A DNA stretch of 46,800 nt. Origin: Eubacteriaceae bacterium. Its GTDB lineage: Bacteria > Bacillota > Clostridia > Eubacteriales > Eubacteriaceae. Location of the stretch: NCBI GenBank assembly GCA_030156895.1, contig JASGLP010000022.1:1-46800 (forward strand), written 5' to 3'. Shown here one piece after another: positions 34,232 to 44,923 of the stretch. Each line of letters begins with the position of its first letter. Positions within the stretch are counted from its first letter, which is position 1. The notes beneath the pieces were generated by a model. The model saw nothing but the letters and a program-made list of their open reading frames with translations. It was not told the DNA's origin and did no database searches. The position numbers were made by a program, and so were the translations under genes.

Positions 34232-34594
34232 TTAACATTTATCCATGGTTCGGGTAGAGACAACGTCTATACCCAGACCCAATAGATCTTTAATAACGAC
34301 ATCACCAGTTTTGACAGGTGCGTCAATGGAAACCTTATTGATAGCTTCCATGGCTTCAAATATTTTCCCTTTGGGAATCGGTTCTGCGGTTTTTACTGGC
34401 AGTCGTGGAAGCATGGCGTTTCTGATTACTACAGTGGTGGGGATTACCCGGGTTGGGTTGGTCATTTCCGCAACGGCATATTTAGGGCCGCGTTTACAAG
34501 TATTGCCGGTAACATCATAAGTGCCATCTGCTTTTTCTTCAACGGTCATTTGACAGCCGATTGGACAGACGATACAGGTCATTTCTTTTTTCAT
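34232..34594 (-). CDS. DUF1667 protein, partner of the glycerol-3-phosphate dehydrogenase
   Basis: This is a small 120-residue protein with cysteines in CIVCPIGCQM near the N-terminus and a fourth in NTCKRGPKYA, a pattern that could bind an iron-sulfur cluster or zinc. DUF1667 genes are regularly found behind GlpA/GlpB-like flavoprotein genes in anaerobes, so it is probably a small subunit or electron carrier of that complex; the exact role is not established. Its ATG overlaps the stop of the preceding gene (ATGA), which implies coupled translation and stoichiometric synthesis. It is the last gene of the minus-strand operon. Confidence 0.85.
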   Translation of the reverse strand: MKKEMTCIVCPIGCQMTVEEKADGTYDVTGNTCKRGPKYAVAEMTNPTRVIPTTVVIRNAMLPRLPVKTAEPIPKGKIFEAMEAINKVSIDAPVKTGDVVIKDLLGLGIDVVSTRTMDKC

Positions 34595-35859
34595 TTTTTC
34601 GCATCCTCCACTACAAAACGGATTTCTCCGCTAGGATATTTTGCCAGTTCATCTTTGGCAATTTTAAAATTAACCATTTCGGCTGGCAGTAATTTCTTTT
34701 CTTTTTTGGTGGCTATCAGCTGGTCACCGATATAGGCATTAACTACCTTGTCTTTAAAGACCTGTCGAACACGCATATAGAAGGTGACCGTCTCATCAAC
34801 ATTTTTCATGGCAACCTGCTGTGGGACAACATAGCCGATCCCATCACCATTAGTGGTGGTAAAAGTGTTTTCTGAATCCAGTTGACCTTTTATATACATT
34901 GAGGCGCCTTTTCCGGCCAGGACTGATTCTTCACTGACAAAATCCACAAGGTCATGAACATGGACAACATTACCACAAGCAAATACGCCGGGTACAGATG
35001 TTTGACGAAGCTCACCAACAACCGGTCCATTGGTGCGACGATCCATTTCAATGCCAGCATTTCGGGTAATTTCATTTTCTGGGATTAGACCAACGGAAAG
35101 GAGTAGGGTATCACAGGGAATATACTCATCAGTTCCTGGAATCGGTTTTAGTCTGTCATCCACTTGCGCAACGGTTACCCCTTCAAGACGATCTTTACCG
35201 TGGATAAAGGTAATCGTGTGGCTAAGTTTTAAGGGAATATCATAGTCATCAAGACACTGAACAATATTTCTGACCAGACCGTTGGAATAAGGCATCAGTT
35301 CACAGACAGCCTTTACGTTGGCACCCTCTAAAGTCATACGGCGAGCCATGATCAGGCCGATATCGCCAGACCCCAAAATGACCACTTCTTTGCCGGGCAT
35401 ATAGCCTTCCATGTTGATAAAACGCTGTGCAGTACCAGCAGTGAAAACACCGGCAGGTCGATAACCGGGAATGCCGATAGCCCCTGAAGTTCGTTCTCGA
35501 CAACCCATGGTCAGAACAACTGCTTTGGTTTCAATGGTCATGTAGCCATTTTCTTCGTTGATAACATGAATCGTTTTAATTTCGCCGTTATCAATCAGAT
35601 CCAGAACCATGGTATTCAAGTAGTAAGGAATCCCAAGTTCAAGGGCCTGTTTAATATAGCGTTCAGCATATTCAGGACCGGTTAATTCTTCATTAAAGGT
35701 ATGAAGTCCAAAACCGTTATGGATACACTGATTCAAAATACCACCAAGTTCGCGGTCACGCTCAACAATCAGCACATCGTTGGCACCGTCTTTTTTAGCT
35801 TCTACAGCTGCAGCAAGTCCAGCCGGACCGCCACCTAATACTACAACATCATAAATCAT
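34591..35859 (-). CDS. FAD/NAD(P)-binding oxidoreductase, GlpB-like subunit
   Basis: This 422-residue flavoprotein has an N-terminal FAD fold (VVVLGGGPAGLAAAVEAKKDG), a second dinucleotide fold in the middle (VVILGSGDIGLIMARRM), and the FAD-contacting SVPGVFACGNVVHVHDLVDF. It resembles the NAD-linked halves of multi-subunit dehydrogenases. Together with the upstream GlpA-like protein and DUF1667 it most likely forms an anaerobic glycerol-3-phosphate dehydrogenase passing electrons to a soluble acceptor; no membrane anchor subunit is present. Its ATG overlaps the upstream stop by one base, with GAGGAGG just before. Confidence 0.85.
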   Translation of the reverse strand: MIYDVVVLGGGPAGLAAAVEAKKDGANDVLIVERDRELGGILNQCIHNGFGLHTFNEELTGPEYAERYIKQALELGIPYYLNTMVLDLIDNGEIKTIHVINEENGYMTIETKAVVLTMGCRERTSGAIGIPGYRPAGVFTAGTAQRFINMEGYMPGKEVVILGSGDIGLIMARRMTLEGANVKAVCELMPYSNGLVRNIVQCLDDYDIPLKLSHTITFIHGKDRLEGVTVAQVDDRLKPIPGTDEYIPCDTLLLSVGLIPENEITRNAGIEMDRRTNGPVVGELRQTSVPGVFACGNVVHVHDLVDFVSEESVLAGKGASMYIKGQLDSENTFTTTNGDGIGYVVPQQVAMKNVDETVTFYMRVRQVFKDKVVNAYIGDQLIATKKEKKLLPAEMVNFKIAKDELAKYPSGEIRFVVEDAKK

Positions 35860-37331
35860 TATAAAACCTCCTCTGCAGCTGATTTTGTTTTGCCGGAAAG
35901 AATGTAAGCAGAATTTTGTTGATCATACATGATATCTTCCAGGGTACAATTGAGTTCACGAGCTAAAATTTCAACAACTCGTGGCGAACAGAATCCACCC
36001 TGACAGCGACCCATGCCAGCACGGCTGCGTTTTTTTACTGCCTTTACGGTACGGGCACCGGCACTTCGATGAATGACATCAATAATTTCACCTTCGGTAA
36101 TGGTTTCACAGCGACAAATGACTTTACCGTATTTAGGGTCTTCTTTAATGATCGCTTCTTTTTCGGCATCAGACATTTCTTCAAAACGCAGATGCTTTCT
36201 GACTTTAGGATTGTATTCGTGGTTTTCTTCAATATCCGGAAACATCGGGACAACAATTTCTTCAACTACATAGTGAGCGACAGCTGGAATTGATGTCAGA
36301 CCAGGCGATTCATAACCAGCAACATTGATAAAGCCTTTGACTGGTGATTCTTCAAGAATAAAATCGCCGTCAGTCGTGGTAAATGAAGCTTTTACTGGTG
36401 TATTTCTCAGCCCGGCATAAGATCGGATAATTTTGTTCATAGGAATAGACGGGACATTTTTCAAGGCATTTTCTTTGATATAGTCAAGTCTTTCACTGGT
36501 CGTTGAGACGTCTCCTTTATCCACAGGTTCAGCATCCGGACCAATTAAGAGATTGCCATGAACAGTGGGGGCAACCAGAATACCTTTGCCTTTTTTTGAT
36601 GGACATGGGAAGATGACTTTATTGACAAGTGAACCTGCTTCTTTATCGAAGATAAAATAGTTACCCTTTCGAGCCAGCAGTTCGAAGTAAGGTTCTCCAA
36701 CCATTTCGTAGATATCATCCGCATAAACACCTGCCGCGTTAATAATTTTTTTAGCTTCGATATCGCCAGCAGTCGTCGTGATTTTAAATGAATCGTCTAA
36801 CTTTTTAATGTCGGTGACAAGATGATTCAGTTTTAAGGTTACACCATTGTCGACAGCGTTTTCAGCAGCGTGAACACAAAGCTCAAAAGGAGAAACAACA
36901 CCGGCAGTAGGGGAGTATAAGGCACCACATACATCAGGGTTAAGGTTGGGTTCCATTTGGTGAACTTCTTCCTTAAAAATAATCCGCATGCCAGGAACCC
37001 CGTTTTTCAGACCGTTTTGGTAAAGCTCGTGCAGGGTTGCCATTTCATATTCATTATGGGCAACCACCAGAGAGCCACATTGTTTGAAGGGAACATCCAG
37101 ATCCTCACAGATTTTTTCATACATAATGTTTCCAGGTGCATTGAATCGACCTTTGAATTTATAAGATGGTGCGTCATAACCTCCATGAACGATTGCTGAA
37201 TTTGCCATGGTAATCTGATTTCCCACATCGTTTTCACCATCTAACAAAACCACATCTAGTTTATAACGGGTTAACTCTCTTGCAATATAGGAACCAGCAA
37301 TACCGGCGCCAATGATAGCGATATCATACAT
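35859..37331 (-). CDS. FAD-dependent glycerol-3-phosphate dehydrogenase, GlpA-like, with BFD iron-sulfur domain
   Basis: This 490-residue protein oxidises glycerol-3-phosphate to dihydroxyacetone phosphate, judged from fold and neighbours. The FAD motif MYDIAIIGAGIAGSYIAREL is at the very N-terminus from the ATG at 37331, which has AAAGGAGG about nine bases upstream. A DAO-type body follows (AAGVYADDIYEMV, RKGNYFIFDKE). The last 90 residues are a BFD-like domain with cysteines in VICRCETIT and GRCQGGFCSPR, a likely [2Fe-2S] site. It heads a three-gene operon with the GlpB-like and DUF1667 genes. An attenuator-like element precedes it, behind glpP. Confidence 0.87.
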   Translation of the reverse strand: MYDIAIIGAGIAGSYIARELTRYKLDVVLLDGENDVGNQITMANSAIVHGGYDAPSYKFKGRFNAPGNIMYEKICEDLDVPFKQCGSLVVAHNEYEMATLHELYQNGLKNGVPGMRIIFKEEVHQMEPNLNPDVCGALYSPTAGVVSPFELCVHAAENAVDNGVTLKLNHLVTDIKKLDDSFKITTTAGDIEAKKIINAAGVYADDIYEMVGEPYFELLARKGNYFIFDKEAGSLVNKVIFPCPSKKGKGILVAPTVHGNLLIGPDAEPVDKGDVSTTSERLDYIKENALKNVPSIPMNKIIRSYAGLRNTPVKASFTTTDGDFILEESPVKGFINVAGYESPGLTSIPAVAHYVVEEIVVPMFPDIEENHEYNPKVRKHLRFEEMSDAEKEAIIKEDPKYGKVICRCETITEGEIIDVIHRSAGARTVKAVKKRSRAGMGRCQGGFCSPRVVEILARELNCTLEDIMYDQQNSAYILSGKTKSAAEEVL

Positions 37332-37414
37332 ACTATTTTTCCTCCTTTTATGATAAGTCATCACTTTCTTTTATTATCCCCAGTTCATTGACTGTGTAAA
37401 CAGCTTGGAATAAA

Positions 37415-37471
37415 TTAAAAACCACACAATTTCCTTAAATCTGTCGATTTAAAAAAACAGTGTGGCTCTCC
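37415..37471 (-). promoter_or_regulatory. Attenuator ahead of the GlpA-like gene, candidate GlpP target
   Basis: Read on the minus strand, GGAGAGCCACAC (37471-37460) opens an outer stem in which CCACAC pairs with GTGTGG (37427-37422), followed by five T. Inside it lies a second hairpin, TTAAATC/GATTTAA. The arrangement and the GGAG-R-GCC start closely resemble the leader of glpK, and a glycerol-3-phosphate antiterminator gene (glpP) lies directly upstream. It also serves as the end of the glpP transcript. Confidence 0.65.
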
Positions 37472-37491
37472 GTTGCCTGATATTTATTTGT

Positions 37492-38088
37492 TTATTCCTG
37501 ATCCGTGCGGATCTGTTCAATTTTTTTCCATAAAGGTTTGTGCGAGGTGCTCGATGATAGGGCACCAGCTACCAGACAGGAACGTACTTCGTCTTCTGTC
37601 TGAATAAAACCGCCGGTTACGATGGGAATATTGACTTCCTTTCGAACCTGCTGAATGAGTTTGGGTACAAGTCCCGGTAATACTTCAATGGCATCAGGCT
37701 TAATTTTGCGAGCAGAATCAATGGAAACATCCATCGCTGATGAATCCAATAAAAATAATCGCTGAATTGTCATCAGATTTTCTTGCTTGGCCCGGGTAAT
37801 GATATTGTTTTTGGTTGTAATAATGCCAGTTGGCTTAATCTCTTCTTTAAGATACTTGATAAAGTATGAATCCTGAGAATAACCCTTAATCAGGTCGAGA
37901 TGGGTAAAAACATACTTGCCTGATTTAGTGCACAGGTCAACCATTTTTTTTAAATTAAAAACATTACCGGTCAGCAGAAAAATGATCTGAGAGGATGATT
38001 TCAGTGCCTCCTGCAAATCTCTGGGATCCCGAACTGCAACAATAATGGGGTTGTTCTTAAACATCAAAAAACATTTTTGTGTCGACAT
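37492..38088 (-). CDS. glpP: Glycerol-3-phosphate responsive antiterminator GlpP
   Basis: GlpP binds glycerol-3-phosphate and then the leader RNAs of glp genes, preventing early termination. The protein has 198 residues with the PF04309 barrel landmarks IIFLLTGNVFNLKKMVDLC, YVFTHLDLIKGYSQDS, GIITTKNNIITRAKQE, QRLFLLDSSA and the phosphate-binding EVLPGLVPK plus IPIVTGGFIQTEDEV. It starts ATG 38088 after GGGAGGGG. An extended -10 box upstream suggests its own promoter besides possible readthrough from glpK. It lies between glpK and the GlpA-like operon, the two transcription units it probably controls. Confidence 0.92.
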   Translation of the reverse strand: MSTQKCFLMFKNNPIIVAVRDPRDLQEALKSSSQIIFLLTGNVFNLKKMVDLCTKSGKYVFTHLDLIKGYSQDSYFIKYLKEEIKPTGIITTKNNIITRAKQENLMTIQRLFLLDSSAMDVSIDSARKIKPDAIEVLPGLVPKLIQQVRKEVNIPIVTGGFIQTEDEVRSCLVAGALSSSTSHKPLWKKIEQIRTDQE

Positions 38089-38117
38089 AGCCCCTCCCTT
38101 AATAATGACTCGGGTAC

Positions 38118-38126
38118 ATTATAACA
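38118..38126 (-). promoter_or_regulatory. Extended -10 promoter for glpP
   Basis: TGTTATAAT on the minus strand (38126-38118) is a full extended -10 element. No good -35 box lies at the expected distance. Confidence 0.6.
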
Positions 38127-38189
38127 CAAGAATTAAAATTGGGAAGGGATAATTTTAAAATATTTAACAAGGGATTAACAAATAAGGGT

Positions 38190-38222
38190 GGTATGCAGAT
38201 AAAATAGTTTTATCTGCATACC
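38190..38222 (-). other. Perfect 15-base inverted repeat after glpK
   Basis: GGTATGCAGATAAAA (38190-38204) is repeated as its exact complement at 38208-38222 around a three-base loop, nine bases after the glpK stop codon. No T-tract follows on either strand, so it is either an atypical terminator, an mRNA 3'-end stabiliser or an operator. Confidence 0.75.
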
Positions 38223-38231
38223 GAAAAGGTC

Positions 38232-39740
<1,509 letters not shown>

Positions 39741-39798
39741 TTATTTTTTATTTATTTAATTATGTAAAGACATAAAAAAATCTTTGGGAAGTTGGCAT

Positions 39799-39862
39799 TA
39801 AAAAAAGGCACACTAACAAATTTACATATTCACTTAATGTAAAAAAGAAAGTACGGCCCTCC
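39799..39862 (-). promoter_or_regulatory. Attenuator ahead of glpK, candidate GlpP target
   Basis: On the minus strand GGAGGGCCGTAC (39862-39851) begins an outer stem: GGC and GTAC, with one bulged C, pair with GTGTGCC (39813-39807), which is followed by seven T. Inside is a second hairpin, TTTACAT/ATGTAAA. The 5' arm matches the leader of the GlpA-like gene in the pattern GGAG-R-GCC-RY-ACT, then a T-run. Confidence 0.65.
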
Positions 39863-39936
39863 AAAACTCCTGCCAAAATATAAAATTATTGTGATTTACG
39901 AGGATGCAATTTTAATAGCATTCTCAATTCGAGATT

Positions 39937-39965
39937 ATGATAACATAGTCCGTTCGACTTGTAAA
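39937..39965 (-). promoter_or_regulatory. Sigma-A promoter for glpK
   Basis: TTTACA (39965-39960) and TATCAT (39942-39937) on the minus strand have a 17-base spacer. The predicted start near 39930 leaves a leader of about 200 bases containing the attenuator. Confidence 0.65.
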
Positions 39966-40345
39966 GGATTAACAACAAAAAAAGAATGTTAATTTATTAA
40001 CGTATATCTTAAGTTCTGTGAAGCCTTAGATATGGGCATGTTGTCAGGCAATTAAAAAAAATTTATATCTAGACCAATCGGGTTGTGAAAGGACAGTTTC
40101 TAAAAACAAAAGAATTCATGATTACGAATTCAGACTGATTGGATTTATAGCGCCAATTGACGGATGACTCCGTATATTATAAGGATTTACGAAATGGCAG
40201 GATAAAATTTAAAAAGGATTTAATCGTCAGACCGTTGCGGCTTAAATGATTATGAACTATAATTTTAGTATCGATCGCATAATAAGATTAGATGGGATCA
40301 AATATAACCTTGCGGGACAAAATGCTGTTCAATTAATTGCTGCTG
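39966..40345. other. 380-base noncoding stretch between glpK and dnaE, nothing recognised
   Basis: This is AT-rich sequence between the divergent glpK and dnaE promoters. Small symmetric elements are visible: GTTAATTTATTAAC, GAATTC repeated either side of eight bases, and CGGATGACTCCG. None matches an RNA class I know. No reading frame of useful length with a ribosome binding site is present on either strand. Confidence 0.5.
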
Positions 40346-40354
40346 TGATATAAT
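40346..40354 (+). promoter_or_regulatory. Extended -10 promoter for dnaE
   Basis: TGATATAAT is a complete extended -10 element about 50 bases before the dnaE start. The -35 region (TTCAAT nearby) is poor. Confidence 0.6.
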
Positions 40355-40405
40355 CTGGATCATCAACAGGTTTTTGCACCGCTTTAACGAAGAGATGGGA
40401 AAACA

Positions 40406-43400
40406 ATGACAAAACAATTTACACATTTACATGTACATACGGAATATAGTTTGCTGGATGGATTTGGGCGCATCGAGCAGCTGGTGAAAACGGTCGCAGA
40501 TCAGGGGATGAAAAGCATTGCGCTGACTGATCATGGGGTTTTATTTGGTGCGATTGATTTTTATCGGGCTTGTTTAAAGAACGACATTCACCCGGTTATT
40601 GGCTGCGAGGTTTATGTTGCGGCTCGCCGTCTGGATCAGAAAGAAGTCCAGTTTGATAAGGAAAACGCCCATCTGATTCTATTGGCAGAAAATAATATTG
40701 GTTATAAAAATCTGATGAAAATAGTATCAACTGGTTTTGTTGAAGGTTTTTATTACAAACCGCGTGTCGATCATGATTGTCTGCGTGAACATAGTGAGGG
40801 CATTATTTGTTTATCGGCTTGCATCGCTGGTGAGATTCCAAATCTGATCATTAACAATGAAATAAAAAAAGCTGAAGAGCGCTGTTTATTATACCAGGAT
40901 ATTTTTGGGAAAGATAATTTTTTTCTGGAACTACAGGATCATCGTTTACGAAACGAGGCTCTGGTTAATGAGCGCCTAAAAGAAATTGGTAAAAAACTGT
41001 CAATTCCGCTTGTAGCCACAAATGACGTCCATTATATCAATAAAGCGGATGCCGATGACCATGATATTCTTTTGTGTATTCAAATGGGAACAACCGTTGA
41101 GGATGAGAAGCGGATGCGTTTTCCTAATCAGGAATTTTATTTAAAGACCTTTGATGAAATGTCGCGCCTTTTTGTGGACATCCCGGAAGCGATTGAAAAC
41201 ACCAACCTGATTGCCAGCAGATGTCAGGTTAGTTTCGATCTTGAAGAAACTCATCTACCGGTTTTTGACTTGCCTGCGGGTGAAACAGCCGTTAATTACT
41301 TAAAAGATATGTGTTTGTCGGGTTTGAAAAAAAAATATGGCCAACTATCACCAGAAATAATGGATCGTGTTATTTATGAATTAAACGTAATCCACACCAT
41401 GGGCTTTGATGACTATTTCCTGATTGTATGGGATTTTATAAAATATGCCAAAGACAACAACATTATGGTTGGACCTGGCCGGGGCAGTGCTGCCGGTAGC
41501 CTGGTGGCTTACGGGCTGGACATAACAACGATTGATCCGATCCAGTATAATCTGTTATTTGAACGTTTTCTTAATCCAGAGCGGGTAACAATGCCCGATA
41601 TCGATGTTGACTTCTGTTATGAAAGGCGACAGGAAGTGATCGATTATGTGGTGTCAAAATACGGTCTTGATCATGTGGCACAAATTATTACTTTTGGCAC
41701 CATGGCGGCTAGAGGTTCTATTCGCGATGTCGGCCGTGCCATGAATCTACCTTATAGTTTTGTCGATAAGGTGGCCAAGGAAATACCGATGCACCCGGGA
41801 AAAAATATTACAATAAAAGATGCCCTGGCGGAAAATCCGGAGTTAAAAAAAATGGTTGAGGCGGATGACCAGGTCAAAAATCTTCTACAGACCGCGCAAG
41901 CGATTGAGGGCTTATCCCGGCACGCTTCTACCCATGCTGCCGGCGTCGTGATTTCTGATTTGCCATTGGTTGAGTATATTCCCCTTTATCGAAATGGGGA
42001 TATGATTACAACGCAGTTTACCATGGGGCTGTTAGAAGATTTGGGACTACTAAAAATGGATTTTTTGGGTTTGCGGACTTTAACGGTTATTCGCGATACC
42101 CTCGAAAATATTCGCCGCGCGAAAAAAACTTGTCCTCAACTTGACGCAATTAAAATGGATGATCAGGATGTTTATGCGATGCTTTCAAAAGGCGATACTC
42201 TTGGTGTTTTTCAGCTGGAAAGCCGGGGCATGCAGCAGTTTGTTAAAGAACTGCAGCCAGGTAACTTTGAAGACATCATCGCCGGGATTTCATTGTATCG
42301 ACCAGGCCCGATGGAACAGATCCCCCGGTATATCAGAAACAAGAAGAACCCGGCCGAGGTGACTTATCTTCATCCTTTACTGGAACCGATTTTAAATGTC
42401 ACTTATGGCTGTATGGTTTATCAGGAGCAGGTCATGCAGATTTTCCGGGATCTGGCCGGCTTTTCTATGGGACGTAGTGATCTGGTCAGACGTGCCATGT
42501 CGAAAAAGAAACAATCAGTCATGGATGCTGAGGGGCATGTCTTTGTCTATGGCGAAGTTGATGCGAGTGGTAAGGTTTTAGTTGAAGGGGCTATTAGAAG
42601 AGGCGTGCCTGAAGCAGCCGCGAAAAAACTTTATGAAGAAATGAAAGATTTTGGCAATTACGCTTTTAACAAGTCACATGCGGCAGCTTATGCGGTGATC
42701 GCTTATCAGACTGCCTGGTTAAAATATCATTATCCTCAGGAATTTATGGCGGCCTTAATGTCCAGTGTTATGGATGATGAGAAAAAGGTAGCTAAGTATA
42801 TTGATGAATGCCGAAAAATGACTATCCATGTTTTGCCCCCTAATGTCAACGCCAGTTTCCAAAAATTCAGTGTTTCAGGTAATTCAATTTGTTTTGGCCT
42901 GGGAGCCATTAAAGGATTGGGAAAAAACCCCATTGAAGCGATTATTATAGCACGTGAGCAGAGTGGCGATTTTGAGAGCTTTCGTGATTTTTGTGAGCGA
43001 GTGGATTTAAAGCAGCTAAATAAGCGCTGTATTGAGAGCTTGATTAAGGGAGGTGCCTTTGATTTTACCAGTCAATCCCGGGCACAGTTGTTATCTGATG
43101 CGGAATTGATTATCGATCAGGTTCAGGTTGAAAAAAAAGACCGCTTGTCGGGTCAAATTTCCTTGATGGAAATGGGCGCTATGGGTAGCAAAGAAAGCCT
43201 CCTAAGTATGAAACAGGAACATTTTCCAGAGCGTCAGCCTTTTTCTAAGGCTGAGCGTTTAGCTCTGGAAAAAGAAGTGCTGGGACTTTATGTAACGGGA
43301 CATCCATTGGATCAATATGAAGAAATATTGAAAAAAACTGTGAATTTATTCTCTAATATGGTAGATAATGATCAGGAGCTTGAGGAAGCAGGGTTTTCTA

Positions 43401-43945
43401 ACGGTCAAATGGTAAGCATTGGCGGACTGATCACCGAGCTCAAGCCGATGATGACAAAAAAAGGTCAAATGATGTGTTTCCTGACCGTTGAAGACCTATA
43501 TGGAAAAATCGAAGTAGTGGTTTTCCCCAGAGTATATGAGTCCTATCGTCGATACCTGAAAATGGATCAGCCCGTCATTATTAAAGGTAAAATCAGTTAT
43601 AATGAAGAAACGAGTGCTTCGGTACTGGCCGATCAGATTTTTCCGATCGGTGATCTTCCTGATCAGTTGGCCAAAACAAGTGTTCGTGAAGAAAGTTCTA
43701 CCTATAAACTTGATAAAAAAGTTAAAAAACTTTATTTGAAATTTTCAGATTACAGCCAAAAGTACTTAATTGATAAGGTGAAGAAAGTGTTGGTGCGATT
43801 TCCAGGTGAGATGCCGGTTGTTTTATATTTCGAAAAAGAAAATAAGCGCTTTGGTGCAAATCGGGAAATGTGGATTCAATTAGATGATCAATTAATCAAT
43901 GAACTTGAAATCATTTTAGGTAATCAGAATGTGGAGGTAAATTAA
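40406..43945 (+). CDS. dnaE: DNA polymerase III alpha subunit DnaE
   Basis: This is a replicative C-family polymerase subunit; Bacillota usually have both PolC and DnaE, and this is the DnaE type. It has 1,179 residues. The N-terminal PHP domain starts THLHVHTEYSLLDG. The palm domain holds GPGRGSAAGSLVAYGL and PDIDVDFCYERRQEV, the catalytic acidic residues. The fingers contain SRHASTHAAGVVIS, and FNKSHAAAYAVIAYQTAWLK follows. The C-terminus has an OB fold (VSIGGLITELKPMMTKKG), and there is no inserted exonuclease domain, which separates it from PolC. It shares a gene junction with pfkA: the stop codon is immediately followed by the pfkA ATG. Confidence 0.96.
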   Translation: MTKQFTHLHVHTEYSLLDGFGRIEQLVKTVADQGMKSIALTDHGVLFGAIDFYRACLKNDIHPVIGCEVYVAARRLDQKEVQFDKENAHLILLAENNIGYKNLMKIVSTGFVEGFYYKPRVDHDCLREHSEGIICLSACIAGEIPNLIINNEIKKAEERCLLYQDIFGKDNFFLELQDHRLRNEALVNERLKEIGKKLSIPLVATNDVHYINKADADDHDILLCIQMGTTVEDEKRMRFPNQEFYLKTFDEMSRLFVDIPEAIENTNLIASRCQVSFDLEETHLPVFDLPAGETAVNYLKDMCLSGLKKKYGQLSPEIMDRVIYELNVIHTMGFDDYFLIVWDFIKYAKDNNIMVGPGRGSAAGSLVAYGLDITTIDPIQYNLLFERFLNPERVTMPDIDVDFCYERRQEVIDYVVSKYGLDHVAQIITFGTMAARGSIRDVGRAMNLPYSFVDKVAKEIPMHPGKNITIKDALAENPELKKMVEADDQVKNLLQTAQAIEGLSRHASTHAAGVVISDLPLVEYIPLYRNGDMITTQFTMGLLEDLGLLKMDFLGLRTLTVIRDTLENIRRAKKTCPQLDAIKMDDQDVYAMLSKGDTLGVFQLESRGMQQFVKELQPGNFEDIIAGISLYRPGPMEQIPRYIRNKKNPAEVTYLHPLLEPILNVTYGCMVYQEQVMQIFRDLAGFSMGRSDLVRRAMSKKKQSVMDAEGHVFVYGEVDASGKVLVEGAIRRGVPEAAAKKLYEEMKDFGNYAFNKSHAAAYAVIAYQTAWLKYHYPQEFMAALMSSVMDDEKKVAKYIDECRKMTIHVLPPNVNASFQKFSVSGNSICFGLGAIKGLGKNPIEAIIIAREQSGDFESFRDFCERVDLKQLNKRCIESLIKGGAFDFTSQSRAQLLSDAELIIDQVQVEKKDRLSGQISLMEMGAMGSKESLLSMKQEHFPERQPFSKAERLALEKEVLGLYVTGHPLDQYEEILKKTVNLFSNMVDNDQELEEAGFSNGQMVSIGGLITELKPMMTKKGQMMCFLTVEDLYGKIEVVVFPRVYESYRRYLKMDQPVIIKGKISYNEETSASVLADQIFPIGDLPDQLAKTSVREESSTYKLDKKVKKLYLKFSDYSQKYLIDKVKKVLVRFPGEMPVVLYFEKENKRFGANREMWIQLDDQLINELEIILGNQNVEVN

Positions 43946-44902
43946 ATGCGGATTGGTGTTTTAACAAGTGGTGGTGATGCTCCTGGTATGAACGCGGCTA
44001 TACGGGCGGTGGTAAGAACGGCAATTTATCATAATATTGAAGTTTATGGGATTCAGCGCGGTTACTCAGGCCTGCTGGAAAAAGAAATTGTCCCGCTAAA
44101 TGTTTATTCAGTGGCTGACATTATTCAAAAAGGGGGGACAATTTTACGAACCTCTCGAAGTGATTTCTTTGCCACTGAAGCTGGAAAAAAAGCAGGTGCT
44201 GCAGTTTTGGAAGAATATGGTATTGATCACCTGATAATTATCGGTGGTGACGGCAGTTTAAACGGCGCATTGGCTCTTGAACAGCTGGGCTGCAGCGTGC
44301 TGGGGATTCCCGGAACGATTGATAATGATCTGGGGTGCAGTGACTATACCATTGGCTTTGACACGGCGGTAACAACGGCACTTGACGCGATTGGCAAAAT
44401 TCGTGATACTACCTATTCGCATAACCGGATTAATGTGATTCAGGTCATGGGTCGAAAATGTGGGGATATTGCCCTTTACTCAGGACTCAGCGGTGGAGCC
44501 GAAGCGATGATTTTGCCTGAAGTGGAAACGGATTTGGATGCTATTTGTGAAAGGTTGCTGATTGGTAAAGACCGTGGTAAACTCCACAGTATCGTGATGC
44601 TCGCAGAAGGTTGCGGTGATTACTTTGACTATTGCGAGAAAATTCAGGAAAAAACTCAGGTGATCACTAAAGGAACAAATTTGGGGTATATTCAAAGAGG
44701 TGGAAGCCCATCCAATGAGGATCGCAATCTTGCCAGCTTTATGGGGTATCATGCGGTTGAAGCGCTCATTAGAAAAGAAAGCGGTCGTGTGATCGTCAAA
44801 CAGAAGGGTGAATTCCTGGCAGTCCCCTTGCTGGAAGCATTGGATATGCCGAAAATTTTCAGGCAGGATATCTATGATATCGCGTCTATTTTATCGATTT
44901 AA
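43946..44902 (+). CDS. pfkA: ATP-dependent 6-phosphofructokinase
   Basis: This enzyme phosphorylates fructose-6-phosphate, the committed step of glycolysis. The protein has 318 residues. The ATP site is TSGGDAPGMNAAIRA, and GGDGSLNGA carries the glycine-rich loop; the glycine plus aspartate pattern favours ATP over pyrophosphate as donor. The catalytic region is GIPGTIDNDLGCSDYTIGFD, and VMGRKCGDIALYSGL binds substrate. The ATG follows the dnaE stop with no gap; GGAGG inside the last dnaE codons serves as ribosome binding site. pyk follows after 21 bases. dnaE-pfkA-pyk is a common clostridial order. Confidence 0.96.
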   Translation: MRIGVLTSGGDAPGMNAAIRAVVRTAIYHNIEVYGIQRGYSGLLEKEIVPLNVYSVADIIQKGGTILRTSRSDFFATEAGKKAGAAVLEEYGIDHLIIIGGDGSLNGALALEQLGCSVLGIPGTIDNDLGCSDYTIGFDTAVTTALDAIGKIRDTTYSHNRINVIQVMGRKCGDIALYSGLSGGAEAMILPEVETDLDAICERLLIGKDRGKLHSIVMLAEGCGDYFDYCEKIQEKTQVITKGTNLGYIQRGGSPSNEDRNLASFMGYHAVEALIRKESGRVIVKQKGEFLAVPLLEALDMPKIFRQDIYDIASILSI

Positions 44903-44923
44903 ATATCAGAAATGAGGAATAAT

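Noticed and set aside
37391-37402. CTGTGTAAACAG as a catabolite-control (cre) site ahead of the GlpA-like gene
   Set aside because: The match to the cre consensus is partial and a single half-fitting palindrome in AT-rich DNA is weak evidence.
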